A stretch of DNA of 64,000 bases from Saccharospirillaceae bacterium (GCA_022448365.1 JAKVCS010000003.1:744001-808000); one strand, 5' to 3'; shown: positions 18,224 through 27,819, counted from the first letter of the stretch. The notes: generated by a model not told the origin, from the sequence alone. Numbers and translations: made by a program.

Positions 18224-19104
18224 GTGCTCTGTACCTTTATTTTCTGCACCACGAGGCCCGAGACAATCAGCGTCAGCCCGATAAACGTTGCAGAATGAAT
18301 ATCCTCTCCCAGAATCTGATTAATAAACACTAACGATAAAAATGGCGATAAAAATATCAGTGAGCTGATGGATGCCGCGCGACTGGTCAGTGTCAGCGCT
18401 TTTTGCCAAAGCAGAAAAGTCACTCCCATTTCAAACAAACCAACATACATCGCCGCCCAAACCGATTGCCCAACATTGATTGGCCAGCCATCCCAGGCAA
18501 CAGCAATCAAAAAAGCCACCGGTGTTGCTATCAGGAAACCACACCATAAACTGATCTCCGGTCGCTCTTCCCGATCAATATTCCAGATCCAATATAAAGC
18601 CCAGACGATGGTACTCAGTAACGCCAGCATAACGCCGCTGAGACTGCTGAATTCGAGCGAAAAGACGTTCCCCCGTGTGGCAATCACCAAAACACCGAGA
18701 TAAGCCAGCGACAATGCCACGATATCCCGACGGTATAACGAGTGCCCCAATAATGGCACTGCCAGCAAACTCATGGTGAGTGCCCAGGTATAGTTGATCG
18801 CCTGTGCCTGTTGCGCCGATAACAGGTCATACGCCTGGAACAATATCAGATAATAAATAAGCGGATTACTCAGTCCCTGACGCAAATAAAACCACTTAGA
18901 TTTCTTTAAGGCAGATAACGCACAATCGAGCTGCGAGGTTAATAACACATAGCCAGACAAGAAAAGGAGGGAGACAAGACTGGCGATGGCGACTAACCAG
19001 CGTGGAGAAAGCCCCACCAGTGCCAGCTTAAAAGCGGTGGCAACCGTTGACCATAGCAGTACAGCAATTAAAGCAAACACCAGCGCCTTGCGTTCGGCAG
19101 ACAT
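18208..19104 (-). CDS. EamA family (DMT) transporter
   Basis: A 298-residue membrane protein with about ten transmembrane helices arranged as two EamA repeats (residues about 8-142 and 154-288). Typical repeat signatures are FALIAVLLWSTVATAFKLAL at the start and an ALYWIW helix opening the second half. Members of the drug/metabolite transporter superfamily export amino acids, metabolites or toxic compounds; the substrate is not predictable. A second EamA gene lies at 46481-47359. The stop codon lies inside the terminator of the convergent gene. Confidence 0.88.
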   Translation of the reverse strand: MSAERKALVFALIAVLLWSTVATAFKLALVGLSPRWLVAIASLVSLLFLSGYVLLTSQLDCALSALKKSKWFYLRQGLSNPLIYYLILFQAYDLLSAQQAQAINYTWALTMSLLAVPLLGHSLYRRDIVALSLAYLGVLVIATRGNVFSLEFSSLSGVMLALLSTIVWALYWIWNIDREERPEISLWCGFLIATPVAFLIAVAWDGWPINVGQSVWAAMYVGLFEMGVTFLLWQKALTLTSRAASISSLIFLSPFLSLVFINQILGEDIHSATFIGLTLIVSGLVVQKIKVQSTKKPA

Positions 19105-19172
19105 AAATCCAACTCTGAATAAACAAAGCGCCAGTGTATCAATTAATGAATAAAATGGGCGTTAGACCATCA

Positions 19173-19766
19173 TCACAAACGATTCATAACAATATCGATC
19201 AACTGGTCACCGGTTGGACGCTTTTTATAATCTTCACTGGCGTAAAACCAGGCGACTTCACCACCTTGCTTGATCAGATAGACGGCCGGATGTGGTAATT
19301 GATCGTCGCGCGCTATGCCAAACTCGCTGATCACACTCGAATCCTCATCACTCAGAAAAATAAAGCCCTGCCCAAACTGGCGACGAGTATTCTTGGCTGC
19401 TGCCTGCTCATCCGGACTGATTGCAATCACCTGAATCCCCTGCTCCTTCAGTTGCGGCAACACGGCTTTAATCGAGTCCAGCTGGCTCATACAGAAGGGG
19501 CACCAGTCACCTCGATAGAACAGCAGAAGTACCGGTTGTTTACTGTTAATGTCCACCAAACTCGTTGGATTACCATCAGAATCTGGCAGCGTAAACGCGG
19601 GGGCAGGCTTACCTACTTTTACCGGACTGTGCGCCAAATCCGAATACGATATTTGCTGCAGTTTGTCCTCATCCGTCGCGCTGATATCCAGGAGACTGCA
19701 ACCGATCAGCAGTAAAATGCCGATACTGATGACTGTTAACAGTACGCTTTTCATTGTTTTCAACAT
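19173..19766 (-). CDS. Peroxiredoxin-like thioredoxin-fold lipoprotein
   Basis: A 197-residue AhpC/TSA-type protein with a lipoprotein signal (lipobox LIGC, Cys23) and a thioredoxin fold beginning VGKPAPAFTLPD. The active site reads FYRGDWCPFC (Cys89, Cys92), a peroxiredoxin-like CxxC, followed by ISPDEQAAAKNTRRQFG and the cis-Pro region LPHPAVYLI. It should act as a thiol reductase or peroxidase on the periplasmic side of a membrane. The residue after the lipid Cys is Ser, suggesting outer-membrane sorting. Confidence 0.82.
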   Translation of the reverse strand: MLKTMKSVLLTVISIGILLLIGCSLLDISATDEDKLQQISYSDLAHSPVKVGKPAPAFTLPDSDGNPTSLVDINSKQPVLLLFYRGDWCPFCMSQLDSIKAVLPQLKEQGIQVIAISPDEQAAAKNTRRQFGQGFIFLSDEDSSVISEFGIARDDQLPHPAVYLIKQGGEVAWFYASEDYKKRPTGDQLIDIVMNRL

Positions 19767-19845
19767 ACGAATTCCCGTGTTTGTTATACCACTATGAGTC
19801 CAAGATAGACGCTGGCGATCGACTTAAGTTCCCGCAAGCAATCAA

Positions 19846-21609
19846 TTAACTCACTTCAGCCAGCCAGACACTTTGATACGGTGCCAGCAACAACTCATGG
19901 TCGATAACGTCACTCTGCGGCCTTAACAAGTCCTGCAAGCCATGGGGCAGGAATCCCAAACTGGCCAATGGCAGCTTAAGAATACGTTCTGTCACATTAG
20001 AGATGGCATAAATAAACTGAGATTTATCGCACGCCGTGCGTTTAATGATGAACAGGTCGGAATTGATCTTAATCACCTGTTGGCGCGCCTGGGGATGAAA
20101 TGCCAGTTGCTGCCGTCGTATCGAAATCATCCGCCGTAACTCTGTAAACACTTCAGCTTGTGGGGTAACGGGATTGTTGAGTAATAACAGCAGTTCTTCT
20201 TCGTCCCAGATTTTACGGTTAATGGAACGTGTACGCCCTGTTTGTTCAACGTGAGCGAGATCATTTGGTGTGGCTGTCAGACTGTGAATATACACAGCCG
20301 GAATACCCTGCATTGCCAGCATAATTGCCTGGGAGCAGATAAATCTTGGTACCTGAAAATGATCCACACCACGCCGCGTCCCCATGCAGGCGTCGAATAA
20401 CGTGATATTAATTTCATAGGGACTTTCAGTGCCATCGGAATTGGCTTTCATACTGACGAAACCACCAAAACGATGCATGCAGTCAATCAGATCCTGAACT
20501 TCGCGTTCCGGCAGAATTCCTTCCACCGGGCGCACACCAATACCATCATGCGAGGCGGTAAAATTCAGGTAAGTACAGCCAGTCGGTAACTTCGGGATAG
20601 TCAGTGCCCAGTCCGTAAGGAAACTGGCATTGCCCCGATTAAGAGCGTGCAAGACCAGCGGCGGTAAGCCAAATTGATATACCATGTGGGCTTCGTCAGA
20701 GGCGCCAAAATAACTCAGATTTTCTTTGACCGGCACATTGGTTTCGGTGATTAACACAACATCCGGGGCAAAAAAATCGAGAATGTCCCGTAATAACTTA
20801 ACCACCTCGTGGGTTTGCGGTAAGTGCAAACACGCAGTACCAATCTGCTTCCATAAAAACGCAATGGCATCCAGGCGAATAAATCGGGCACCCTGCTCTA
20901 AATACATCAGAAAGATATCAACAAATTCCAGCAACACTTCCGGGTTAGCGAAATTAAGATCTATCTGATCTTCGCTGAATGTTGCCCATACATGTTTAAT
21001 ACCCTCGTGGGTATGCACTGGTGATAATAACGGTGTATTTCTTGGACGGGTAACGGCAGATAGATCCAGTGTCGGGTCCGACTCAATAAAATACTGATCG
21101 TAGGGGGGGCGATTACCAATAAAATCGATAAACCATAAGTTTTCCCGTGAACAGTGATTAATCACCAGGTCAGCCATCAAATCAAACTGCTCGGCAATAT
21201 CACGAATATCCTGCCAATCTCCAAGGTCTGGATTGACCTGACGATAATCGATCACAGAAAAACCATCGTCGGAACTGAAGGGAAAAAAAGGAAGAATATG
21301 GACGCTGTTTACAGTTCCGGATAACTGCTGAATTAAGAATTTTTTCAGTGTGACCAACGGTGACTCCGAAGCATCCGCTTTACGAATACTGTCACCGTAG
21401 GCAATCAGAATCACGTCATCCTGACTCCAGCGCTGCTTATCGCAGCTTTCTGGCGGGGCGGTGATTTCCTTACCTTGTGTTTCAGCAAATTGCTGGCAGC
21501 GCGCCAACAAACGTTCACTGATACCATGAATCTGTTGCGCAGAATGGTCCGTTGACGAGTAGATACGCGTCAACCGTTGCCGGAAATGTTCAAAAGCAGC
21601 GTGCGACAT
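19846..21609 (-). CDS. GH13 subfamily 18 sugar phosphorylase (sucrose or glucosylglycerate type)
   Basis: A 587-residue alpha-amylase-family enzyme. The GH13_18 signature is clear: YGDSIRKAD, HILPFFPFSSDDGFSV, catalytic nucleophile Asp247 in FIRLDAIAFLWK, acid/base Glu289 in LITETN and transition-state Asp355 in ASHDGIG. Subfamily 18 enzymes phosphorolyse alpha-glucosides such as sucrose or glucosylglycerate to alpha-glucose-1-phosphate. The length (about 90 residues over sucrose phosphorylases) and the N-terminal extension favour the glucosylglycerate-phosphorylase branch, but this is inference. It is the last gene of the zwf-pgl-edd-eda cluster, with an AGGAGAA ribosome binding site. Confidence 0.85.
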   Translation of the reverse strand: MSHAAFEHFRQRLTRIYSSTDHSAQQIHGISERLLARCQQFAETQGKEITAPPESCDKQRWSQDDVILIAYGDSIRKADASESPLVTLKKFLIQQLSGTVNSVHILPFFPFSSDDGFSVIDYRQVNPDLGDWQDIRDIAEQFDLMADLVINHCSRENLWFIDFIGNRPPYDQYFIESDPTLDLSAVTRPRNTPLLSPVHTHEGIKHVWATFSEDQIDLNFANPEVLLEFVDIFLMYLEQGARFIRLDAIAFLWKQIGTACLHLPQTHEVVKLLRDILDFFAPDVVLITETNVPVKENLSYFGASDEAHMVYQFGLPPLVLHALNRGNASFLTDWALTIPKLPTGCTYLNFTASHDGIGVRPVEGILPEREVQDLIDCMHRFGGFVSMKANSDGTESPYEINITLFDACMGTRRGVDHFQVPRFICSQAIMLAMQGIPAVYIHSLTATPNDLAHVEQTGRTRSINRKIWDEEELLLLLNNPVTPQAEVFTELRRMISIRRQQLAFHPQARQQVIKINSDLFIIKRTACDKSQFIYAISNVTERILKLPLASLGFLPHGLQDLLRPQSDVIDHELLLAPYQSVWLAEVS

Positions 21610-21657
21610 AAGTTCTCCTGTTTCGCCAGCCGCTGATTCTGGAAGTTCGAACCGGGA

Positions 21658-22269
21658 TCAGCTGGCAATCGCTAATGCTGTCAGTGCTTGCCAGTTTTGT
21701 GCCGAAACTGCTTCTTTTGGAGTTAGCCAGCTGCCTCCAACGGCAAAAACGTTACTCAGGGACATATAACGGCGATAATTATCGCTTCCGACACCCCCGG
21801 TAGGACAAAACTGAACATCGTAAAAGGGACCGGATAACGCATTCAGCATGTCGATACCACCGGCAGCGCCTGCCGGAAAAAACTTCTGATGTTTAAAACC
21901 CGCGTTGCGCGCCTGCATAACGTCGCTGGGCGTCGCTACCCCGGGCAAATAGGCTCCGCCCCAATTACGAGCACAATCCAGTAGTTCCTGTGATATTCCG
22001 GGGCTTACTGCGAATTCTGCGCCCATGTTCAGTGCATCTTCGAGCTGGCGGGCATTGGTTACCGTGCCAACACCCACAATAGCATCAGGAACCTCTCGCT
22101 TGATCAGGCGAATTGCTTCTAACCCATGTTCGGTACGCAAGGTAACTTCTAACAAGCGCACACCGCCATCAACCAAGGCCTGCGCCATCGGCACAGCACC
22201 GTCGAGATCATTGATAACAATCACGGGCACCAGCGGTTTGGCGCGCTCCAGCCATAAATCCCATTTCAT
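21658..22269 (-). CDS. eda: 2-dehydro-3-deoxyphosphogluconate (KDPG) aldolase
   Basis: A 203-residue class I aldolase that splits KDPG into pyruvate and glyceraldehyde-3-phosphate, the last step of the Entner-Doudoroff pathway. The catalytic Glu is in RLLEVTLRT and the Schiff-base Lys in HQKFFPAGAAGG; the phosphate-binding CPTGGVG is also present. A strong GGAGGA ribosome binding site precedes the ATG. It lies 31 bases after edd on the same strand. Confidence 0.96.
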   Translation of the reverse strand: MKWDLWLERAKPLVPVIVINDLDGAVPMAQALVDGGVRLLEVTLRTEHGLEAIRLIKREVPDAIVGVGTVTNARQLEDALNMGAEFAVSPGISQELLDCARNWGGAYLPGVATPSDVMQARNAGFKHQKFFPAGAAGGIDMLNALSGPFYDVQFCPTGGVGSDNYRRYMSLSNVFAVGGSWLTPKEAVSAQNWQALTALAIAS

Positions 22270-22300
22270 TGTTTATCCTCCGCTTTCCCACACGTGTTCG

Positions 22301-24148
22301 TTAAAAATCGATACTGATTGCACCTTGCTCAGCAGAACCAACGCTTGCGCGGAATACCTGAAATAATTCGCGCCCAAGACCCGATATTTTTTCTACCGAG
22401 GGAATGTCCAACGCACGCGCAGCAAACTCCCGCTCCAATACACTGAGTTCCCCAGAGTGACCGTCAAGCCGGATCCTATCGCCATCCCTGATCGCGGCGA
22501 TATAACCACCGGCACAGGCCTCAGGTGATAAGTGAATCGCCGCCGGAACTTTACCGGAAGCCCCCGATAAACGACCATCGGTTACCAATGCAACCTGAAA
22601 ACCGGCTTCCTGCAAATTCGTCAGAGCAGGCGTCAACTTGTGCAGCTCTGGCATACCATTCGCTTTTGGTCCTTGCTGTTTGACCACCACCACAACGTCG
22701 CAATTCAATTCACCATTTTTATATGCCTGGAGCACCTCATTCTGATCGGTGAATACGCGTGCAGGCGCTTCGATTATCCATCGATCATCCGGCACAGCAG
22801 ACACTTTCATAATGGCATTGCCAAGATTGCCACGTACCAGCTTCATTCCGCCCTCACGCATAAACGGCGCATGTGCAGGTGCAAGTACGGCCAGATCAAG
22901 ACTTTCGGTAACGACAGGACGCCACTGCAACCGATCATCTTCATCGACATAAGGCTCCTTGAAGTAGTTCGCCAAACCTTTGCCCATGATGGTATGCACA
23001 TCGGTATGTAATAAACCGGCCTGAGCCAGCTCACGCATCAGGAAGCCCATACCACCACTGCGCTGAAAGGCATTGATATCAGCCGCACCATTGGGGTATA
23101 CCCGTGCCAGCAAAGGGACAACATTGGATAGATCCGCCATGTCCTGCCAGGTCAATTGAATACCGGCCATTTTTGCGATCGCAATCAGATGAATGCTGTG
23201 GTTGGTCGAACCTCCTGTAGCAAGTAAACCAACCACTGCGTTCACCAAAGTCCGTTCATCAACTAATTGCCCAATTGGTAAAAAGTCGGCTTCCAATGCC
23301 GTTTGACGGACCACGTTTAAAGACGCCTCGGCGGTCAGCTTCGCGCGCAGTGGATCATTTGGATTGATAAACGACGAGCCCGGCAACTGCAGTCCCATCA
23401 TTTCCATCAACATCTGGTTGGAGTTGGCCGTACCGTAAAACGTGCAGGTACCCTGTGAATGATACGAAGCCATTTCGCTGTCGAGTAATTCATCTTTGTC
23501 AGCTTCTCCGGCAGCAAATGCCTGACGGGTTTTTGCTTTATCAGAGTTACTGATACCAGAAGGCATCGGGCCTGCCGGAACAAACACGGTGGGAATGTGG
23601 CCAAAGCGTAATGCCGCCATTAATAAGCCCGGTACGATTTTATCGCAAATACCCAGCATTAATGCACCATCAAACACCTGGTGTGACAAACCGATGGCCG
23701 CACTCATGGCAATCACATCACGGCTGAACAAAGAGAGTTCCATACCGTCCTGGCCCTGGGTAACACCATCACACATTGCCGGAACACCAGCGGCAACCTG
23801 GGCCGCATGACCGGCTCTGGCAAGTGTGGTCTTAATCTGTTGAGGGTAATCGCGGTAGGGAGCGTGGGCGGATAAAACATCGTTATAAGAATTAACGATG
23901 GCGATATTGGCGGCGCGATGATCCGCCTTTAATATCAGTTTAGTTGCATCATTTTCGGCAGCAAAATCGTGGGCCAGATTGGTGCAACTCAAGCCATTAC
24001 GAACCGGTCCTTTGGCAACCGCCTGCTGAATCTGTTGCAAATACTGTTGACGACCATCACGACTGCGTAAAACGATTCGCTCAGTGACCTGTTTAACAAC
24101 CGGGTGAATTTCACCCGGCGCGTGATCAGCAACACGGTTTCCTGACAT
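22301..24148 (-). CDS. edd: Phosphogluconate dehydratase
   Basis: A 615-residue IlvD/Edd family iron-sulfur dehydratase converting 6-phosphogluconate to KDPG. Visible hallmarks include the MCDGVTQGQDGMELSLFSRD segment with a cluster Cys, LGICDKIVPG with another, and C-terminal DGRLSGASGKVPAAIHLSPEA. The length matches E. coli Edd. The ATG at 24148 overlaps the pgl stop by one base (TGATG), so the two are translationally coupled; a TTG three bases upstream is an unlikely start. Confidence 0.96.
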   Translation of the reverse strand: MSGNRVADHAPGEIHPVVKQVTERIVLRSRDGRQQYLQQIQQAVAKGPVRNGLSCTNLAHDFAAENDATKLILKADHRAANIAIVNSYNDVLSAHAPYRDYPQQIKTTLARAGHAAQVAAGVPAMCDGVTQGQDGMELSLFSRDVIAMSAAIGLSHQVFDGALMLGICDKIVPGLLMAALRFGHIPTVFVPAGPMPSGISNSDKAKTRQAFAAGEADKDELLDSEMASYHSQGTCTFYGTANSNQMLMEMMGLQLPGSSFINPNDPLRAKLTAEASLNVVRQTALEADFLPIGQLVDERTLVNAVVGLLATGGSTNHSIHLIAIAKMAGIQLTWQDMADLSNVVPLLARVYPNGAADINAFQRSGGMGFLMRELAQAGLLHTDVHTIMGKGLANYFKEPYVDEDDRLQWRPVVTESLDLAVLAPAHAPFMREGGMKLVRGNLGNAIMKVSAVPDDRWIIEAPARVFTDQNEVLQAYKNGELNCDVVVVVKQQGPKANGMPELHKLTPALTNLQEAGFQVALVTDGRLSGASGKVPAAIHLSPEACAGGYIAAIRDGDRIRLDGHSGELSVLEREFAARALDIPSVEKISGLGRELFQVFRASVGSAEQGAISIDF

Positions 24149-24852
24149 CAAGCACTCCGATAGATATTTACCGGTACCTGACTCTGAAATAACACAGAGC
24201 GCACCGGCATCTGTTCTAAATTATGTTTTTCATGTTCGTGACACACCTGTTCAAATACCTGATTTTTAGCCTCACCTTCAAAGTGCAGGTAAATGTTCTT
24301 AGAGCGCAACACCAGTGATAATGACATGGTCATACGCTGCGGAAAATCCGGAGCATCCATCACCGCACAACAGCAGGCAGCCGCCTGTTCATCAAGACAC
24401 GCAGTCAGCGCCTCCGACTCAGGGAACCAGGAAGCAGTATGGCCATCCAAGCCCATACCCAGCACCACAATATCCAACTCATCGATCTGCTCATGCAGAC
24501 GATTCTCACTGGTCATCAACCCTTCTTCGGCCGTTGCCTCTGTATTTTTGAGAGGCACAAAATACGCCAGCGTTGCGTTATTCTGCAGCAGGTTATCTTT
24601 GACCAGTTTGGCGTTGCTGGCTTCATCACTGTCTTCAACCCAGCGATCATCGACCAGAGTCACCAGGACTTTGGCCCAGTCGAGTTCCTGTTGCGATAAT
24701 TTCTGGAAAAACAATGCCGGTGTTTTCCCACCGCTAACTGCCAGCGAAACTTTGCCGCGTTCTTCGATGACTGCCCGCATTTTACCCGCAACCGAATCTG
24801 CGAGTTGTTGAGCAAGTATTGCTGTATCAGAAAAACGATTGTCGTTAATCAT
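24148..24852 (-). CDS. pgl: 6-phosphogluconolactonase (DevB type)
   Basis: A 234-residue lactonase of the DevB/NagB-like class that hydrolyses 6-phosphogluconolactone. The sugar-phosphate loop SLAVSGGKTPALFF and the catalytic-region motif VVLGMGLDGHTASWFP are present. The ATG at 24852 (MINDNRF) is chosen; it overlaps the zwf end by eight bases, typical of a tight operon. A longer frame begins inside zwf but lacks support. Confidence 0.94.
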   Translation of the reverse strand: MINDNRFSDTAILAQQLADSVAGKMRAVIEERGKVSLAVSGGKTPALFFQKLSQQELDWAKVLVTLVDDRWVEDSDEASNAKLVKDNLLQNNATLAYFVPLKNTEATAEEGLMTSENRLHEQIDELDIVVLGMGLDGHTASWFPESEALTACLDEQAAACCCAVMDAPDFPQRMTMSLSLVLRSKNIYLHFEGEAKNQVFEQVCHEHEKHNLEQMPVRSVLFQSQVPVNIYRSA

Positions 24853-26311
24853 TTGTTTCGTCCCATAATCGACCATCTTTAGCGAGTAACAGGGTAGCGG
24901 CTGCTGGTCCCCAACTGCCAGAAGTGTATGGCTCCGGCCTTTGATCCAGGTCGTGCCAAAAAGTTAAAATCGGGTCTACCCAACGCCAGGCTTCCATTAA
25001 CTCGTCGTCTCGCAGAAATAAGGTGGCGTTGCTGACCAAAACGTCAAACAATAACCTTTCGTACGCTTCAGGTACACGAGTTTGTTTGTGGTCCGATGGA
25101 TTCAGGCTTAAATTCATTGGTCCGACATTCATCCCAGGACCCACCCGCTTTTCGCACAGCATTAACCGCACACCCTCGTCGGGTTGTAACCGAAACACCA
25201 ACTTATTGGCCATGGTATTTTTATGCTGTAGCGGAAATATTGAATGCGGAATCTCTTTAAAGTGCACCACAATTTCACAGGCACGTTCGGCCAGCCGTTT
25301 ACCTGTGCGTAAATAAAACGGTACTCCGGCCCAACGCCAGTTATCTATTTCGACTTTAATGGCGACAAAGGTTTCTGTGGCGCTTTTGCGATCAACACCC
25401 GGTTCATCGCGATATCTTGGAACTGGCTGCCCCTCAGAGACACCCGCATCATATTGACCACGTACCACTTTATCGTTGATGCCATCACCCACGATCGCTT
25501 TTAACGAGCGCAGCACTTTGACTTTTTCGTCACGTATGGCGTCTGGTTCAAGACTGGCAGGTGGCTCCATTGCGGTAATGCACAACAATTGCAACAGGTG
25601 ATTCTGAAACATATCGCGCATTGCACCAACGTGATCATAAAACCCGGCGCGTTGCTCCACCCCTAACGATTCAGAGATGGTGATCTGAATATGATCAATG
25701 TATTTGTGATTCCATTGATGTTCAAATAAGGAATTGGCAAAGCGGAGCACCAGCAAATTCTGAACGGTTTCTTTTCCCAGATAATGATCGATGCGGTAGA
25801 TCTGATCTTCTTTAAAGAACCGCGCAACAGCCTCATTAATGTCGCAGGCTGAGTCATAATCATGGCCAATCGGTTTCTCCATCACGACTTTCGCGGCAGG
25901 ATGAATCAATCCTGCTTCATCCAAACCTGCGCAGATAGGGGTGTAGAGATCAGAACCAGTAGCGAGATAGAACACCCTATTTTCGCAATCTGGCGTCAAA
26001 GCATCCTGTGCCAGCGCTCTAAAGGTACTGATATCTTCCAGATCAATGGTATGACACGCGAGGTAAGCCGAGAATGAGGTCCATAATTCTTCACTGAAAT
26101 ACTTGGTTTTCAGGTGCTGCTTCAGTGCGCGATGAATACCACTGAGGAAACATTCCGGCGTCATTGAACTGCGGGTAATCAGAACAATTCGGCCATTTTG
26201 CGGTAAACGGCCATCGCTATGCAGCATGTACATTGCAGGCAGCAGTTTACGCTGTGACAAATCTCCTAACCCGCCAAAGATAATCAGTTCAAAGGGTGCT
26301 TCGATGTGCAT
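24845..26311 (-). CDS. zwf: Glucose-6-phosphate 1-dehydrogenase
   Basis: A 488-residue enzyme oxidising glucose-6-phosphate to the lactone. The NADP fingerprint is FGGLGDLSQRKLLPAMY (usually GASGDL), and the substrate and catalytic motif is YRIDHYLGKE. The ATG at 26311 is chosen because AGGAAAGGTGAT precedes it; a GTG 21 bases upstream is less likely. It is the first gene of zwf-pgl-edd-eda-phosphorylase, with galU divergent. The order and overlaps indicate one transcript devoted to Entner-Doudoroff catabolism of glucose-6-phosphate. Confidence 0.96.
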   Translation of the reverse strand: MHIEAPFELIIFGGLGDLSQRKLLPAMYMLHSDGRLPQNGRIVLITRSSMTPECFLSGIHRALKQHLKTKYFSEELWTSFSAYLACHTIDLEDISTFRALAQDALTPDCENRVFYLATGSDLYTPICAGLDEAGLIHPAAKVVMEKPIGHDYDSACDINEAVARFFKEDQIYRIDHYLGKETVQNLLVLRFANSLFEHQWNHKYIDHIQITISESLGVEQRAGFYDHVGAMRDMFQNHLLQLLCITAMEPPASLEPDAIRDEKVKVLRSLKAIVGDGINDKVVRGQYDAGVSEGQPVPRYRDEPGVDRKSATETFVAIKVEIDNWRWAGVPFYLRTGKRLAERACEIVVHFKEIPHSIFPLQHKNTMANKLVFRLQPDEGVRLMLCEKRVGPGMNVGPMNLSLNPSDHKQTRVPEAYERLLFDVLVSNATLFLRDDELMEAWRWVDPILTFWHDLDQRPEPYTSGSWGPAAATLLLAKDGRLWDETND

Positions 26312-26630
26312 ATCACCTTTCCTCGTGTGCACTTTTAGTGCGATATCGGCAATTGATAGCGATTTTCAAGATTTAACTGTATGCCTAAAAACAGGTTTAA
26401 GCATCATTTGTACCGTAAATGGCTCATAATCATCACCAGTAGCCAGCAACGGGCACTGAAATTGCTAAATCCCCATCAACGCTGATCGGTTTGCTGGAAT
26501 TCGTCATAAAAAATTGTACTTACTGACGTATTACTGAAACAAATCTGACATAATCTGCCACCTTTCGATCAGAGGCACATACTCTCGCCTGATCAGCTTG
26601 ATTTACATTTAAGACAAAGGACTGGATCAC
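26312..26630. promoter_or_regulatory. Divergent promoter region of zwf and galU
   Basis: About 320 bases without a gene. It must contain the promoters for the Entner-Doudoroff operon (leftwards) and galU (rightwards). A CATAAT element near 26550 is a candidate galU -10 box, but no good -35 box at the proper distance was found. No clear HexR-like palindrome was recognised by eye. Confidence 0.35.
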
Positions 26631-27470
26631 ATGATTCGCAAGTGTTTATTTCCTGTTGCTGGTTACGGTACCCGTTTCCTGCCAGCGACCAAATCCATGC
26701 CAAAAGAAATGCTGCCGGTGGTGAACAAGCCGCTGGTTCAATATGGCGTCGAAGAGGCCGACCAGGCAGGCCTGACGACCATCGGTTTTGTAACCGGTCG
26801 CGGTAAACGCGCCATCGCCGACCACTTTGATATCAGCTATGAACTGGAGCATCAGATTCAGGGGTCGAGCAAAGAGCCACTGCTGTCATCTATCCGGGAT
26901 CTGATCGACAAGAACGATTTCGCTTTTACCCGACAGAACCATATGATGGGACTGGGCCACGCGATTCTCTCAGGCCGTAACCTGATGGGCGATGAGCCAT
27001 TCGGTGTGGTACTGGCCGATGACCTGTGTGTTGCCGGTGAGGATGGCGAAGGCGTTCTGTCTCAGATGGTTAAAATCTACAACCAGTTCCGCTGTTCGGT
27101 GGTGGCGATTCAGGAAGTACCGGAAGATCAGGTTCACAAGTACGGCGTTATCGCCGGTGAAGACATGGGGAATGGCCTGTTCCGTGTTACCGACATGGTT
27201 GAGAAACCAGCCAAAGAAGATGCCCCATCCAACCTGGCGATTATTGGTCGTTACATATTAACACCAGACATTTTTGATAAGATCGAACAAACCGAGCCGG
27301 GTAAGAATGGTGAAGTACAGATCACCGATGCCCTGATGAAGCAAGCTCAGGAAGGTTGTGTTATGGCTTACAAGTTCCGTGGTCAGCGCTTCGACTGTGG
27401 CTCCATCGAAGGGTTTGTTGACGCAACAAATCATGTCTTCGAGAACGTGTACAAGAAAGAAAATCCGTAG
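26631..27470 (+). CDS. galU: UTP--glucose-1-phosphate uridylyltransferase
   Basis: A 279-residue nucleotidyltransferase making UDP-glucose from glucose-1-phosphate and UTP. The N-terminal nucleotide motif GYGTRFLPATKSMPKEMLPV, the VLADDLCVAG metal/nucleotide segment and the VEKPAKEDAPSNLAIIGRY sugar-site region are all present. The length matches the bacterial family. A ribosome binding site (AAAGGA) lies ahead of the ATG. The product supplies polysaccharide and envelope synthesis. The substrate is also the product of the phosphorylase at the far end of the divergent operon. Confidence 0.97.
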   Translation: MIRKCLFPVAGYGTRFLPATKSMPKEMLPVVNKPLVQYGVEEADQAGLTTIGFVTGRGKRAIADHFDISYELEHQIQGSSKEPLLSSIRDLIDKNDFAFTRQNHMMGLGHAILSGRNLMGDEPFGVVLADDLCVAGEDGEGVLSQMVKIYNQFRCSVVAIQEVPEDQVHKYGVIAGEDMGNGLFRVTDMVEKPAKEDAPSNLAIIGRYILTPDIFDKIEQTEPGKNGEVQITDALMKQAQEGCVMAYKFRGQRFDCGSIEGFVDATNHVFENVYKKENP

Positions 27471-27478
27471 CAGGGAGA

Positions 27479-27546
27479 GTGGATTGAGAAAGGTTCTTCA
27501 CCAGACCTGATCAATCCACAATCAAATTCTCTAGTTTTTTGTTTTT
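27479..27546 (+). terminator. Terminator-like hairpin after galU
   Basis: Outer stem gtggattga/tcaatccac with an inner aggt/acct stem, followed about 15 bases later by T6. The gap to the T-run makes it less than classical. Confidence 0.45.
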
Positions 27547-27580
27547 GTTAGCTTTTTTTAAAAAATCATAAAAAAAAGTA

Positions 27581-27609
27581 TTGACGGCAAGACACGGACT
27601 TCATAGAAT
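27581..27609 (+). promoter_or_regulatory. sigma70-type promoter of the tRNA cluster
   Basis: TTGACG (27581-27586), a 17-base spacer and TAGAAT (27604-27609), followed by a GC-rich discriminator (gcgcccc). This architecture is typical of stable-RNA promoters under growth-rate or stringent control. It lies about 20 bases upstream of the first tRNA, after an A/T-rich stretch that could act as an UP element. Confidence 0.75.
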
Positions 27610-27631
27610 GCGCCCCGTTGTTGAGAGACAT

Positions 27632-27707
27632 TCCCCGATAGCTCAGTCGGTAGAGCAGTAGACTGTTAATCTATTGGTCGCTGGTTCAAGTCCAGCTCGG
27701 GGAGCCA
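27632..27707 (+). tRNA. tRNA-Asn (anticodon GTT), copy 1
   Basis: A 76-base cloverleaf. The 5' acceptor strand TCCCCGA pairs with TCGGGGA at the 3' end, followed by G and an encoded CCA. The D arm is GCTCAGTCGGTAGAGC, the anticodon loop CTGTTAAT with GTT, and the T arm GGTTCAAGTCC. It is identical to the copy at 27852-27927. Confidence 0.97.
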
Positions 27708-27742
27708 ACCTTATCCTGTAAGGTCGTAAGTCCTGTATCAAC

Positions 27743-27819
27743 CGGGGTATAGCGCAGTCTGGTAGCGCGCCTGCTTTGGGAGCAGGATGTCGGGAGTTCG
27801 AATCTCTCTACCCCGACCA
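27743..27819 (+). tRNA. tRNA-Pro (anticodon TGG)
   Basis: A 77-base cloverleaf with CGGGGTA/TACCCCG acceptor strands and an encoded CCA. The D arm region is GCGCAGTCTGGTAGCGC, the anticodon loop TTTGGGA with TGG, and the T arm GGGAGTTCGAATCTCTC. It lies between two identical Asn tRNAs in one probable transcript. Confidence 0.97.
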
